The notes: a model not told the origin generated them from the letters alone. A stretch of DNA of 64,000 nt from Gemmobacter aquarius (GCF_003060865.1 NZ_CP028918.1:2344001-2408000); one strand, 5' to 3'. Counted from the first letter of the stretch, positions 1 through 9,058 are shown. Numbers and translations are program-made.

Positions 1-1463
1 ATGCCTCTGCACAATGCACGCCAAACGGCCACATCTGGAACGTGACCATCACCGCCCACGGCATCCTGATGATGTTCTTCGTGGTGATCCCGGCCCTGTT
101 CGGCGGCTTCGGCAACTACTTCATGCCGCTGCAGATCGGTGCGCCGGACATGGCCTTCCCGCGCTTGAACAACCTGTCCTACTGGCTCTACGTCGCGGGC
201 ACCTCGCTCGCCGTGGCTTCGCTCTTCGCCCCCGGCGGCGGCGGTGACCTCGGCACTGGTGCGGGCGTGGGCTGGGTGCTGTACCCGCCGCTCTCGACCA
301 CTGCCGAAGGCGGCTACGCGATGGACCTCGCCATCTTCGCCGTGCACCTGTCGGGTGCCTCGTCGATCCTCGGCGCGATCAACATCATCACCACCTTCCT
401 GAACATGCGTGCCCCCGGCATGACCATGCACAAGGTGCCGCTGTTCGCCTGGTCGATCTTCATCACCGCATGGCTGATCCTTCTGGCCCTGCCGGTTCTG
501 GCCGGCGCCATCACCATGCTGCTGACCGACCGCAACTTCGGGACGACCTTCTTCTCGCCCGAAGGCGGGGGCGACCCGATCCTTTATCAGCACATCCTGT
601 GGTTCTTCGGCCATCCGGAAGTGTACATCATCGTCCTGCCCGCCTTCGGCATCATTTCGCAGGTCATCTCGACCTTCTCGAAAAAGCCGATCTTCGGGTA
701 CCTCCCGATGGTCTATGCGATGGTGGCAATCGGTGTTCTGGGCTTCGTCGTCTGGGCGCACCACATGTACACCGTCGGCATGTCGCTCACCCAGCAGTCC
801 TACTTCATGCTGGCCACCATGGTCATCGCGGTGCCCACCGGCATCAAGGTGTTCTCGTGGATCGCCACCATGTGGGGCGGCTCGATCGAGTTCAAGACGC
901 CGATGCTCTGGGCCTTCGGCTTCCTGTTCCTCTTCACCGTCGGTGGCGTCACCGGCATCGTGCTTTCACAGGCCGCCGTCGACCGTGCCTACCATGACAC
1001 CTACTATGTCGTGGCGCACTTCCACTATGTGATGTCGCTCGGCGCCGTCTTCGGCATCTTCGCAGGCATCTACTTCTGGATGGGCAAGATGTCGGGCCGC
1101 CAATATCCCGAATGGGCCGGCAAACTGCACTTCTGGGCGATGTTCATCGGCTCGAACCTGACCTTCTTCCCCCAGCACTTCCTGGGACGTCAGGGCATGC
1201 CGCGCCGCTACATCGACTATCCGGAAGCCTTCGCCTACTGGAACTGGTTCTCGTCCATTGGCGCCTTCATCGCCTTCGGATCCTTCGTGTTCTTCATCGG
1301 CATCGTGTTCTACACCCTGTTCTTCGGCAAGCGCATCACCGAGAACAACTACTGGAACGAATACGCCGACACGCTGGAATGGACCCTGTCCTCGCCCCCG
1401 CCGGAACACACCTTCGAGCAACTGCCGAAGCAATCCGACTGGGACAAGGGTCACGCCCACTGA
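1..1463 (+). CDS. ctaD: cytochrome c oxidase subunit I (aa3 type), 5' end missing
   Basis: Catalytic heme-copper subunit of the respiratory aa3 oxidase; it reduces oxygen to water and pumps protons in the inner membrane. The reading frame is open from base 3, before the first internal ATG at 42, so the gene is truncated by the window edge, not short. Seen in the sequence: the D-channel motif [12 protein letters not shown], the FFGHPEVYI motif with the Cu-B histidine, the proton-channel Glu and the cross-linked Tyr, the HH pair (WAHHMY), and the heme-ligand segment AHFHYV. About 487 residues are present. A strong intrinsic terminator follows, separating it from the DUF2244 gene. Confidence 0.97.
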   Translation, partial: ASAQCTPNGHIWNVTITAHGILMMFFVVIPALFGGFGNYFMPLQIGAPDMAFPRLNNLSYWLYVAGTSLAVASLFAPGGGGDLGTGAGVGWVLYPPLSTTAEGGYAMDLAIFAVHLSGASSILGAINIITTFLNMRAPGMTMHKVPLFAWSIFITAWLILLALPVLAGAITMLLTDRNFGTTFFSPEGGGDPILYQHILWFFGHPEVYIIVLPAFGIISQVISTFSKKPIFGYLPMVYAMVAIGVLGFVVWAHHMYTVGMSLTQQSYFMLATMVIAVPTGIKVFSWIATMWGGSIEFKTPMLWAFGFLFLFTVGGVTGIVLSQAAVDRAYHDTYYVVAHFHYVMSLGAVFGIFAGIYFWMGKMSGRQYPEWAGKLHFWAMFIGSNLTFFPQHFLGRQGMPRRYIDYPEAFAYWNWFSSIGAFIAFGSFVFFIGIVFYTLFFGKRITENNYWNEYADTLEWTLSSPPPEHTFEQLPKQSDWDKGHAH

Positions 1464-1480
1464 TCCAGCCGTAAATTCGA

Positions 1481-1509
1481 AAGGCCCCGGAGCGATCCGG
1501 GGCCTTTTC
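1481..1509 (+). terminator. rho-independent terminator of ctaD
   Basis: Ten-base-pair perfect stem AAGGCCCCGG / CCGGGGCCTT (1481-1490 and 1497-1506) with the 6-nt loop AGCGAT, running into a short T tract. It starts 17 bases after the ctaD stop codon. Confidence 0.9.
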
Positions 1510-1581
1510 GCATTGAGCCTCGCGCATCGCGCCCTACCTCATCCGACAGACACCGAAACCAGCCCAGACCCGCAGATACCC

Positions 1582-2070
1582 ATGCCCTACGAATGGCTTC
1601 CGCCCAGCACCACGACGCCCGCCCGCCTGCACCTCTGGCCCTACCGGTCGCTGCCCCGCCGCGGATTCGTCGGCTTCATCGCCACGACCTGCGCGCTGAT
1701 CGCCCTGCCGCTTCTTGCCGTGCTCGGCTCTCCGGTGCTCTGGGGTCTCCTCCCCTTCTTCCTGATTGCCGTCACAGGTGTCTGGCTCGCCCTGTCACGC
1801 TCCTACCGTGACGGCGAGATCGTCGAAGACCTGACCTTCGCCCCGGAAAGCCTGACCCTGACCCGCCACGGCCCCCGCGGCCGGCGTCACGACTGGCAAG
1901 CCAATCCACATTGGGTGCGCCTGACCCTGCACCCCAAAGGCGGCCCCGTGCCGAACTACCTGACGCTCAAGGGAAACGGGCGCGAGGTCGAACTCGGCGC
2001 CTTCCTGTCAGAAGACGAACGGTTAACCCTGCGCGACGAGGTGCAGGAAAAACTGGACGCGCTGCGCTGA
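1582..2070 (+). CDS. DUF2244 domain membrane protein
   Basis: A 162-residue protein of the DUF2244 family, whose biochemical role is unknown. The N-terminal third carries two hydrophobic helices (roughly residues 30-70) after the start MPYEWLPP; the C-terminal part is a soluble domain with the pattern RSYRDGEIVEDLTF and HWVRLTL. The ATG at 1582 is chosen because the conserved N-terminus begins there; the frame is open further upstream through the ctaD terminator, which is not credible coding. In this bacterial group DUF2244 genes are frequent neighbours of cytochrome oxidase genes, so a role near the oxidase is possible but only inferred. Confidence 0.85.
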   Translation: MPYEWLPPSTTTPARLHLWPYRSLPRRGFVGFIATTCALIALPLLAVLGSPVLWGLLPFFLIAVTGVWLALSRSYRDGEIVEDLTFAPESLTLTRHGPRGRRHDWQANPHWVRLTLHPKGGPVPNYLTLKGNGREVELGAFLSEDERLTLRDEVQEKLDALR

Positions 2071-2116
2071 TGCCCACCCAAGGCGGGGGCTGTCTGCCCC
2101 CCACGCCCTTCGGGCT

Positions 2117-2186
2117 CCCCCCGAGGATATTTAAGGACAGAAAATGCAGACCACCCCCATTTTCTGTCCTTAAATATCCTCAGGGG
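2117..2186. repeat. long inverted repeat with GAGGATATTT core, 3'-end element
   Basis: Near-perfect palindrome between convergent genes. The left arm (2117-2146) contains GAGGATATTTAAGGACAG followed by AAAATG; the right arm (2158-2186) is its reverse complement, with an 11-nt loop. The 5' side abuts a G-run/C-run hairpin at about 2084-2102 and the 3' side a GGGGGCAGAATGCCCCC hairpin. Related copies occur at 10274-10333, 21602-21709, 47090, 48312, 49565 and 59707, always at gene 3' ends. Likely acts as a bidirectional terminator or REP-like element. Confidence 0.8.
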
Positions 2187-2293
2187 GTGAGGCCGCAGGC
2201 CGAGGGGGCAGAATGCCCCCTACGCCGCTTGACCATGCTGGCGGGCATGAAAAAAGGGGGCCGAAGCCCCCCGTTCCGCCAGCCTTCGAAACT

Positions 2294-2752
2294 TCAGCCC
2301 AGCCGGTCTTTCAGCCGCAGTCCAACCGCCCCGAAATCCATCTGGCCGGTGTATTTGCCCTTCAAGACTGCCATGACGCGGCCCATGTCGCGGATGCTTG
2401 CGGCCCCCGTCTCGGCAATCGCCGCCACCAAGGCCGCCTCGACCTCGGCCGCATCAAGCTGGCGCGGCAGGAATTCCTCGATCACCCCGATTTCGGCCAG
2501 TTCCTTTTCGGCCAGTTCCAGCCGCCCACCCTCTTCATAGGCACGCGCGCTTTCCTGCCGCTGCTTCACCATCTTGCCCATGATCGCCAGAATGTCGCCG
2601 TCCGACACCACGCCATCCCCGCCATCGCCACGGTTCGCGATATCGCGATCCTTGATCGCGGCGTTGATCAGCCGCAGCGTCGACAGCCGGTCAACCGCCT
2701 TGGCCCGCATCGCATCCTTAAGCGCCTCTTGCAGCCGCTCCCGCATCGCCAT
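2294..2752 (-). CDS. GatB/YqeY domain protein
   Basis: A 152-residue YqeY-family protein, related to the tRNA-binding tail domain of the amidotransferase GatB; the family's exact role is unsettled. The helical signature MRERLQEALKDAMRAKA, LSTLRLINAAIKDRDI and the C-terminal GRVMAVLKGKYTGQMDFG are typical, and the length matches the family. The start at 2752 is supported by GGGGAAGG seven bases upstream; longer in-frame starts run into the carA promoter region and lack homologous-looking sequence. Divergent from carA. Confidence 0.88.
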   Translation of the reverse strand: MAMRERLQEALKDAMRAKAVDRLSTLRLINAAIKDRDIANRGDGGDGVVSDGDILAIMGKMVKQRQESARAYEEGGRLELAEKELAEIGVIEEFLPRQLDAAEVEAALVAAIAETGAASIRDMGRVMAVLKGKYTGQMDFGAVGLRLKDRLG

Positions 2753-2821
2753 GAACTGACCTTCCCCGACGGTTTCCTTGCCCGCGCACAATACAGCCAA
2801 GCGCCGTGGATAACAACCAAG

Positions 2822-2835
2822 TCGATTTATATCAA
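2822..2835. promoter_or_regulatory. candidate FNR/FnrL-type box
   Basis: TCGATTTATATCAA matches the palindromic FNR consensus TTGAT-N4-ATCAA at nine of ten conserved positions. It lies between the divergent yqeY and carA genes. The match is from reading only, and no oxygen control of either neighbour is known to me. Confidence 0.3.
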
Positions 2836-2875
2836 ACCATTGAAATACAATGATATTCCTTTTCACCCCCTGCCC

Positions 2876-2904
2876 TTGACCGCAACCCCGCACACAACTA
2901 GTGT
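2876..2904 (+). promoter_or_regulatory. candidate sigma-70 promoter of carA
   Basis: TTGACC (2876-2881) followed after 17 bases by the weak -10 TAGTGT, about 30 bases before the carA start codon. The -35 is good and the -10 poor. Confidence 0.35.
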
Positions 2905-2933
2905 CCCCGAAATTCGCCGACAGGAGTCGCCCC

Positions 2934-4100
2934 ATGCCCGCATCCGCGAAACCCACCGACAAACCGACCGCCTGCCTCGCACTGGCGGATGGAACGGTCT
3001 TTTACGGCAAAGGCTTCGGCGCCACGGGCGAGACGGTTGCAGAACTGGTGTTCAACACCGCGATGACCGGCTATCAGGAAATCATGACCGATCCGTCCTA
3101 TGCAGGACAGGTCGTCACCTTCACCTTCCCCCATATCGGCAACGTCGGCGTCACGCCGGAAGACGACGAAACTGCCACCCCGGTCGCGGCGGGCATGGTG
3201 GTGAAATGGGACCCGACCGAGCCGTCGAACTGGCGCGCCACGGGCGAGCTGACCCAGTGGCTCACGTCCAAGGGTCGGATCGGCATCGGCGGCATCGACA
3301 CCCGCCGCCTGACCCGCGCGATCCGCCAGCAGGGTGCGCCCCATGTCGCCCTCGCCCATGATCCGGAAGGCAATTTCGACCTTGCCGCGCTGGTGGCAAA
3401 GGCACGCGCATGGCGCGGCCTCGTCGGCCTCGACCTTGCGAAAGACGTTTCCTGCACCCAATCCTACCGCTGGAACGAAAAGACCTGGGCCTGGCCCGAA
3501 GGCTACACCGAACGCAGCGGTGACGGCTATCGCGTCGTCGCGATCGACTACGGCGCCAAGCGCAACATCCTGCGCTGCCTCGCCTCGGTCGGCTGCGATG
3601 TCACCGTGCTGCCCGCCACCGCCACCGCCGAAGACGTGATGGCGCTCAACCCCGAAGGCGTGTTCCTGTCCAACGGCCCCGGCGATCCGGCGGCCACGGG
3701 TGCCTATGCCGTCCCGATGATCCAGGGCGTCCTTGCCCGCGACGTGCCCTTGTTCGGGATCTGCCTCGGCCACCAGATGCTCGCCCTCGCCCTCGGCGCC
3801 AAGACCGTCAAGATGAACCACGGCCACCACGGCGCGAACCACCCCGTCAAGGCGCTTGGCACCGGCAAGGTCGAGATCACCTCGATGAACCACGGCTTCA
3901 CCGTCGACAGCCAGACCCTGCCCAAGGGTGTGCGCGAAACCCACGTGTCACTCTTCGACGGCTCCAATTGCGGCATCGCGGTCGAAGGCAAGCCGGTTTT
4001 TTCGGTGCAATACCACCCCGAAGCCTCGCCCGGCCCGCAAGACAGCTTTTACCTCTTCGAACAGTTTGCCGAAGCGATCCGCGCCCGCCGCACTGTCTGA
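2934..4100 (+). CDS. carA: carbamoyl-phosphate synthase, small (glutaminase) subunit
   Basis: Hydrolyses glutamine and passes ammonia to CarB for carbamoyl phosphate, which feeds arginine and pyrimidine synthesis. 388 residues. The N-terminal CarA domain (LALADGTVFYGKGFGA, NTAMTGYQEIMTDPSY) is followed by a class I glutamine amidotransferase domain with the nucleophile motif FGICLGHQ and the His-Glu pair in QYHPEASPGP. ATG 2934 has AGGAG seven bases upstream; an in-frame GTG at 2901 has no ribosome site. carB is not adjacent, as is usual in alphaproteobacteria. Confidence 0.97.
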   Translation: MPASAKPTDKPTACLALADGTVFYGKGFGATGETVAELVFNTAMTGYQEIMTDPSYAGQVVTFTFPHIGNVGVTPEDDETATPVAAGMVVKWDPTEPSNWRATGELTQWLTSKGRIGIGGIDTRRLTRAIRQQGAPHVALAHDPEGNFDLAALVAKARAWRGLVGLDLAKDVSCTQSYRWNEKTWAWPEGYTERSGDGYRVVAIDYGAKRNILRCLASVGCDVTVLPATATAEDVMALNPEGVFLSNGPGDPAATGAYAVPMIQGVLARDVPLFGICLGHQMLALALGAKTVKMNHGHHGANHPVKALGTGKVEITSMNHGFTVDSQTLPKGVRETHVSLFDGSNCGIAVEGKPVFSVQYHPEASPGPQDSFYLFEQFAEAIRARRTV

Positions 4101-4182
4101 GCGGGCCGAAACCCGATCTTAACCATTTGTTAAGAACGATCCCGCAACCTGCGCGTGTCCCTTACCGGTCAGGCGCAGCGTC

Positions 4183-5931
4183 ATGGAAGAACCCTACCTG
4201 TCAGACCCGCGGTCTCCTGCCCCCTTCGCAGGCGGCTTGGCCGATGTTGCGGCCCGGTTCGATCCCGCCCCCGCATCACGCATAGCACGGTCGCGCACCC
4301 CGCGCCGCCCGCCCCCCCGCGATCCGCTCGCCACGCCGCCCGATACCACCCTCGCCGCAGGCTTCGGCATCGACCGCTGCATCGACCTCGGCGTGCTGCC
4401 ATGGGTGCGGGTCGGTCCCGAAACGGTCGTCCTCGTCGAAAGCCTCGCCCGCTTCACCGCTGCCCGCATCGCATTGACCGCAGCTTTCGGCCCGCTCCGC
4501 CCCGTCGCCGTCACACGGCAGACGCTCATGGCAGCCCTGCTCGCCCATTTCGGCCCCGCCCTGGCCCATCGCGCCGAAACCCGCGCTCCGGCGGGCGAAA
4601 GCTGCCGCAGCATCGACAGCACGCGCTTGCGCCGCATCGCCGCCTGCCTTGCCGTCCTTTGCCTGACCGGCGCAATCCTCTACCCCTTGGCCGCCCTCCT
4701 CGTGGCGTTCATCCTCGCTACCCTGTCCCTCGCCGTCACCACCTGCTTCAAATTCGCCACCGCCCTCGCCACCCTGCGCGCCGATGCCGCCCCCCCGCCG
4801 CCGCTTCTGGCCGACGCCGATCTTCCCGTCGTCTCCCTCCTCATCGCCCTCTACCGCGAGGCAGATATAGCCCCCCGCCTGATCCAGCGCCTCGAACGGC
4901 TCGACTATCCGCGCGACCGTCTCGAACTGCTTCTGGTGATCGAGGATGACGACACCGCCACCCGCAGCGCCCTTGCCGCAGCCGACCTGCCATCGTGGAT
5001 GCGGACGATCGTCGCGCCCGCAGGCACGATCCGCACCAAGCCCCGCGCCCTGAACCTCGCGCTCGACTTTGCGCGCGGCGACATCGTCGGCGTCTACGAT
5101 GCCGAAGACGCCCCCGCCCACGACCAGCTACGCAAGGTCGCCGCCGCCTTCGCCGCCGCTCCGTCCGATGTGGCCTGCGTGCAGGCGATGCTCGACTATT
5201 ACAATCCGCGCAAGAACTGGCTGTCGCGCTGCTTCACGCTGGAATATGCGCTCTGGTTCCGCCTCGTGCTTCCGGGGATCGAACGGCTGGGCATGCCGCT
5301 GCCCCTCGGCGGTACATCCTTGTTCTTCAAGCGCGAAACCCTCTGCGCCTTGGGCGGATGGGATGCCCATAACGTCACCGAAGACGCCGATCTCGGCATC
5401 CGCCTCGCCCGTCACGGCTATCGGACCCAGATGGTCAACAGCGTCACCCAGGAAGAGGCGAACTGCCGCGCCCTGCCGTGGATCCGCCAGCGGTCGCGCT
5501 GGATCAAGGGCTACCTGATGACATGGCTCGTCCACATGCGCGCGCCCCGTACCCTGTGGCACCAACTCGGCCCGCGCGGCTTTCTCGGCTTCCAGATCGT
5601 GTTTCTGGGCGCCCTGTCACAGGTCCTCCTTGTCCCCATATTATGGAGCCTCTGGACAATCCCCATCGGTCTCGGCCATCCGATCGCAGCGGTCATTCCA
5701 CCACAGGGCCTGACCACCCTCGCGCTTTTGTTCCTGCTGGTCGAGGTGGTGGGCTTCGTGCTGAACCTCATCGCCCTGCGCCGCAGTGGCCAGCGCCTCA
5801 GCGCGCTTTGGATCCCGACCCTGCACGCCTATTTCCCGCTCGGCACCCTCGCCGCGCTGAAGGCCGTGGCGGAAACGCTGACCATCCCGTTCTACTGGGA
5901 CAAGACGCACCACGGCCATTTCCACGATTAA
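4183..5931 (+). CDS. family 2 glycosyltransferase, cellulose-synthase-like, multipass
   Basis: 582-residue inner-membrane processive-type glycosyltransferase. Residues 1-140 form a soluble N-terminal region (GFGIDRCIDLGVLPW, ESLARF) of the kind found before this GT2 subgroup and resembling a degenerate MshEN/T2SSE_N domain. Two helices near 145-190 precede the GT-A domain: VVSLLIALYRE, the metal/nucleotide-sugar motif VYDAEDAP, acceptor-site TEDADLG and QRSRW. Several more helices follow, ending in a His-rich tail HHGHFHD. The substrate is not evident; no bcs or polysaccharide genes are adjacent. Its stop codon overlaps that of the convergent GntR gene by four bases. Confidence 0.85.
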   Translation: MEEPYLSDPRSPAPFAGGLADVAARFDPAPASRIARSRTPRRPPPRDPLATPPDTTLAAGFGIDRCIDLGVLPWVRVGPETVVLVESLARFTAARIALTAAFGPLRPVAVTRQTLMAALLAHFGPALAHRAETRAPAGESCRSIDSTRLRRIAACLAVLCLTGAILYPLAALLVAFILATLSLAVTTCFKFATALATLRADAAPPPPLLADADLPVVSLLIALYREADIAPRLIQRLERLDYPRDRLELLLVIEDDDTATRSALAAADLPSWMRTIVAPAGTIRTKPRALNLALDFARGDIVGVYDAEDAPAHDQLRKVAAAFAAAPSDVACVQAMLDYYNPRKNWLSRCFTLEYALWFRLVLPGIERLGMPLPLGGTSLFFKRETLCALGGWDAHNVTEDADLGIRLARHGYRTQMVNSVTQEEANCRALPWIRQRSRWIKGYLMTWLVHMRAPRTLWHQLGPRGFLGFQIVFLGALSQVLLVPILWSLWTIPIGLGHPIAAVIPPQGLTTLALLFLLVEVVGFVLNLIALRRSGQRLSALWIPTLHAYFPLGTLAALKAVAETLTIPFYWDKTHHGHFHD

Positions 5932-6563
5932 CGGGTCCGCATTTCCCCCGCATCCACCCGCAACCGCGTCTCGAAGGCCTTGCTGATATGCTGGCGCAAT
6001 GCCTGATAGGCCGCGTCGCCATCATGCGCCTCGATCGCGCGGATGATCTGGTCATGCTCGGCCAAGGCCACCTCGTCGCGCCCCTCGGCGGCGAAAGACG
6101 TGTTCGCCATCAGCGCCATGGACCGGTGCACAAGGTCAAGCTGCTGCACCAGAAAGCGGTTGTGGCTCGCCAGATGGATCTGCCGGTGGAACCGCTTGTT
6201 GGCACGGCTCAAAAGCTTCGGGTCGCCCCCCAGCAGCGCACGGTCATCCGTCACCATACCGCGCAAGACGCGGATCTCCTCATCCGTGGCGTGCCGCGCC
6301 GCGAGCCGCGCCGCCAAGCCCTCAAGCTCGGTCCGTACGGCGTAAAGTTCCGCCAACTGGTTATGGTCGAGCGAGGCGACGATCAGGCTCCGCCCGTCGC
6401 GCGTCAGCATCGCCTGCGTCTCCAGCCGCTGCAGCGCCTCGCGCACCGGCGTGCGCGATACGCCCAACCGTTCGGCAAGCTCGGATTCCACCAGCCGGTC
6501 GCCGGGCTTGTAAAGCCCCGCATCGATCGCCTCTAGGATCAGCGTATAGGCATCTTTCTGCAC
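5928..6563 (-). CDS. GntR family regulator with FCD ligand domain
   Basis: 211-residue transcription factor. Residues 1-65 are a winged helix (DRLVESELAERLGVSRTP, VREALQRLE), and the rest is an all-helical FCD effector domain with the metal-binding pattern of that family (NKRFHRQIH and EHDQIIRAIEAHD). FCD regulators usually sense small organic acids; the ligand here is unknown. The start is a GTG with GGGAGG nine bases upstream. A TGTATACA palindrome lies 53 bases upstream and is a likely autoregulatory operator. Divergent from the HAD nucleotidase gene. Confidence 0.9.
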   Translation of the reverse strand: MQKDAYTLILEAIDAGLYKPGDRLVESELAERLGVSRTPVREALQRLETQAMLTRDGRSLIVASLDHNQLAELYAVRTELEGLAARLAARHATDEEIRVLRGMVTDDRALLGGDPKLLSRANKRFHRQIHLASHNRFLVQQLDLVHRSMALMANTSFAAEGRDEVALAEHDQIIRAIEAHDGDAAYQALRQHISKAFETRLRVDAGEMRTR

Positions 6564-6614
6564 CGGCCGCGGCCTCCCGTCCCGTCACCGCCCCGATCTT
6601 GCGCCGGGATACGG

Positions 6615-6624
6615 ATGTATACAA
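6615..6624. promoter_or_regulatory. candidate GntR/FCD operator, TGTATACA palindrome
   Basis: ATGTATACAA contains the perfect palindrome TGTATACA (6616-6623), resembling half-sites bound by FCD-type GntR regulators. It sits in the 163-bp divergent region between the regulator and the HAD nucleotidase. Inference from position and symmetry only. Confidence 0.45.
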
Positions 6625-6726
6625 AAGCGCACCGCAGCTTTCAACCTGCGCAACACCCCACCCGCAGCGCCCCCCACCCTACCGCTTCCCATTGCGCACC
6701 CGCAGTCCCCGGTCTACCCTCTTGCG

Positions 6727-7422
6727 ATGCCAAAGCACGATTTCAACCACGTCACCACATGGGTCTTCGACCTCGACAACACGCTTTACCCGCCGCACAT
6801 GCGCCTGTTCGACCAGATCGAAACGCGCATGACCGGCTGGGTGTCGCGCAGCCTCGGCGTCAGCACCGAACAGGCCAACCACCTGCGCGCCACCTATTGG
6901 CAGCTTTACGGCACCACCCTCGCGGGGCTGATGGCCGAACATGGCATCGAACCGCATGATTTTCTGGCCCATGTCCATGATATCGACTTTTCGGTGCTTT
7001 CGCCCGACCCCGCACTTGCCGACCATATCGCAGCCCTGCCGGGCCGCCGCATCGTCTATACCAACGCCGACGCCCCCTATGCCCGGCGCGTCCTCGCGGC
7101 CCGTGGCCTCGACGGACTTTTCGACGCGGTCTACGGCGTGGAACACGCAGGTTTCCGCCCCAAACCCGAACGGCAGGCCTTCGAGACCGTCTTCGCGCTC
7201 GACGCGCTGAACCCCGCGACAGCCGCCATGTTCGAGGATGACGCCCGCAACCTGATCGCCCCCCATGCACTGGGCATGCGCACGATCCACATCGCGCCCG
7301 AAGCCGCCCCCGCCCCGCATATCCACCACCACAGTGACGACCTGACCGCTTTCCTCGCCCGCCTGGCCGAACCCGTCTGGCCGAACCCGCCTGACCGCAG
7401 CCTGATGCTCACCCCGCCGTGA
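6727..7422 (+). CDS. HAD-family pyrimidine 5'-nucleotidase
   Basis: 231 residues. HAD superfamily phosphatase, probably dephosphorylating pyrimidine (or modified) nucleoside monophosphates in the cytoplasm. Catalytic motif I is WVFDLDNTLY (nucleophile Asp plus Asp+2), motif II is RIVYTNADAPYARRVL, motif III lysine is in FRPKPERQAF, and motif IV is MFEDDARNL. The FDLDNTLYPP signature is typical of the SDT1-like pyrimidine nucleotidase subgroup. A His cluster (HIHHHSDD) lies near the C-terminus. No strong ribosome site precedes ATG 6727, but the conserved region starts within 12 residues. Confidence 0.88.
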   Translation: MPKHDFNHVTTWVFDLDNTLYPPHMRLFDQIETRMTGWVSRSLGVSTEQANHLRATYWQLYGTTLAGLMAEHGIEPHDFLAHVHDIDFSVLSPDPALADHIAALPGRRIVYTNADAPYARRVLAARGLDGLFDAVYGVEHAGFRPKPERQAFETVFALDALNPATAAMFEDDARNLIAPHALGMRTIHIAPEAAPAPHIHHHSDDLTAFLARLAEPVWPNPPDRSLMLTPP

Positions 7423-7506
7423 ACGCGACCCTGCGCCGCAGCGCCCCCGCTTTGCCTTTCCGCCACAAGGCCCCATCTACCAAGCGACCGTTGCACTGGA
7501 GCCGCC

Positions 7507-7734
7507 ATGCCCCCCACCCTCGCCGCACCCGCCCGCCCCGTCACCATTCCCGTGCTCGGCCATCTGGCCCGCGACATCGGGCGCGATGTCAACGTGGTCT
7601 TCTACCTCCTCGCCATCTTCGTCACCGCTATGGTGCTTGCGGTCAAAACCTTCGGCCTCGCGGCCCTTGTGCTGACCGCCGTTGCCGCCGTGCCGGTCGT
7701 CTTCATTCTTCTGCTCTGGGTCACCTTGCCCTAG
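7507..7734 (+). CDS. small two-helix membrane protein, unknown
   Basis: 75 residues, not recognised. After a polar N-terminus it has two hydrophobic stretches (about residues 30-49 and 51-73), so it is predicted to be an inner-membrane hairpin protein. GGAG precedes the ATG by five bases. Its stop is 14 bases before the UbiH-type hydroxylase start, so the two are probably co-transcribed. A role linked to the hydroxylase is guilt by association only. Confidence 0.7.
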   Translation: MPPTLAAPARPVTIPVLGHLARDIGRDVNVVFYLLAIFVTAMVLAVKTFGLAALVLTAVAAVPVVFILLLWVTLP

Positions 7735-7748
7735 GAACGGTCCCGACC

Positions 7749-8945
7749 ATGCGTGAAACCACCGATATCCTGATCTCGGGCGGCGGCGTCGCCGGCCTCA
7801 CCGCAGCCGCCGCCTTCGGCTCGGCGGGGTTTTCGGTCGTGATCGTCGATCCCGAACCGCCCGTTACCAGCATGGAGGCGGAAGGCGCCGACCTGCGCTC
7901 GACCGCCTTCCTGCAACCCTCGATCCCGGTGCTGCAAGCCGCAGGCCTCTGGGACAGGCTCGCCCCCTTTGCCGCCCCCCTGCAAGTGATGCGGATCATC
8001 GACGCGGGCGGCGAAAACCCAGAACCCCGCATCGTCAAGGATTTCGACGCAGCAGACATCTCCGACCAACCCTTCGGCTGGAACCTCCCGAACTGGCTCT
8101 TGCGCCGCGAAATGTCGGCCCGGCTTGCAGACCTGCCGAACGTCAGCTTCCGCCCCGGCCTCGCCACCACTGCCCTCCTCACGCGTGAGTCCGAGGCGCT
8201 GGCCACCCTGTCCGACGGCACCCGCCTCCGCGCGCGCATGGTGATCGGTGCCGACGGCCGCAACTCCTTCGTGCGCGAGGCTTTGGGAATTGCCGTCAAA
8301 ACCACACGCTACGGCCAAAAGGCGCTCGCTTTCGCCGTGACCCACCCGATCCCGCACAAGAATATCTCGACCGAAATCCACCGCTCCGGCGGCCCCTTCA
8401 CCCTCGTCCCCCTGCCCGACCGCAACGGGATGCCCTGCTCTGCCGTGGTCTGGATGGAAACCGGCCCGAACGCGCAGCGCCTCGCCGCCCTGCCGGTCGC
8501 GGAATTCGAGGCGGAAATGAACACCCGCTCCTGTCACGTCCTTGGCCCGCTGACGCTGATCAGCCGTCGCAGCCTGTGGCCGATCATCACCCAATCCGCA
8601 GCCTGCATGTCAGGCGAACGCACCGCCCTGATGGCCGAAGCCGCGCACGTCCTGCCCCCCATCGGCGCGCAGGGCCTCAACATGTCCATCGCCGACCTGA
8701 ACGCGCTGCTATCACTGGCCACGGCCAACCGCGACGACATCGGCAGCGCCCCGATGCTCGACGCCTACCACCGCGCCCGCCACCTCGACATCACCACCCG
8801 CATCACCGGCATCGACGCACTCAACCGCGCCTCGATGATGGGTGGGCAAGCCCTGCGCGACCTGCGCGCAACGGCGCTCGACGCGCTGTACTCGGTCGCC
8901 CCCCTGCGCAAAACACTCATGCGCGCAGGCCTCGGCGTCCGGTAA
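7749..8945 (+). CDS. UbiH/UbiF-type FAD-dependent hydroxylase
   Basis: 398-residue flavoprotein monooxygenase, expected to hydroxylate the ring of a ubiquinone precursor at the membrane. The dinucleotide fold is ILISGGGVAGLTAAAAF; the second FAD motif is GADGRNSFVREALG; the C-terminal GAQGLNMSIADLNALL is the conserved UbiH-type FAD/ribityl motif. Which ring position it modifies cannot be told from sequence. ATG 7749 is at the conserved beginning; the frame is open upstream across the previous small gene but that stretch looks like shadow coding. Followed directly by three hairpins shared with the convergent aminotransferase gene. Confidence 0.88.
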   Translation: MRETTDILISGGGVAGLTAAAAFGSAGFSVVIVDPEPPVTSMEAEGADLRSTAFLQPSIPVLQAAGLWDRLAPFAAPLQVMRIIDAGGENPEPRIVKDFDAADISDQPFGWNLPNWLLRREMSARLADLPNVSFRPGLATTALLTRESEALATLSDGTRLRARMVIGADGRNSFVREALGIAVKTTRYGQKALAFAVTHPIPHKNISTEIHRSGGPFTLVPLPDRNGMPCSAVVWMETGPNAQRLAALPVAEFEAEMNTRSCHVLGPLTLISRRSLWPIITQSAACMSGERTALMAEAAHVLPPIGAQGLNMSIADLNALLSLATANRDDIGSAPMLDAYHRARHLDITTRITGIDALNRASMMGGQALRDLRATALDALYSVAPLRKTLMRAGLGVR

Positions 8946-8946
8946 A

Positions 8947-9048
8947 GCAAGAATTTCCCTCGGAAATTCTTGCCCCTCCCCCGCCAAAACTTTCGCTCCG
9001 AAAGTTTTGGCCGCGTCCGGACAATCTTCGTCGAAGATTGTCCGGACG
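8947..9048. repeat. array of three perfect hairpins with 3-nt loops (array A)
   Basis: Three back-to-back perfect palindromes fill the 113-bp gap between convergent genes. H1 8947-8973: 12-bp stem GCAAGAATTTCC, loop CTC. H2 8983-9011: 13-bp stem GCCAAAACTTTCG, loop CTC. H3 9014-9048: 16-bp stem CGTCCGGACAATCTTC, loop GTC. H1 starts one base after the hydroxylase TAA. The likely role is bidirectional termination. Other arrays of the same design are at 14582, 40290, 55692 and 63024, with single copies at 11312 and 46982. Confidence 0.9.
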
Positions 9049-9058
9049 AAGACGGCGC

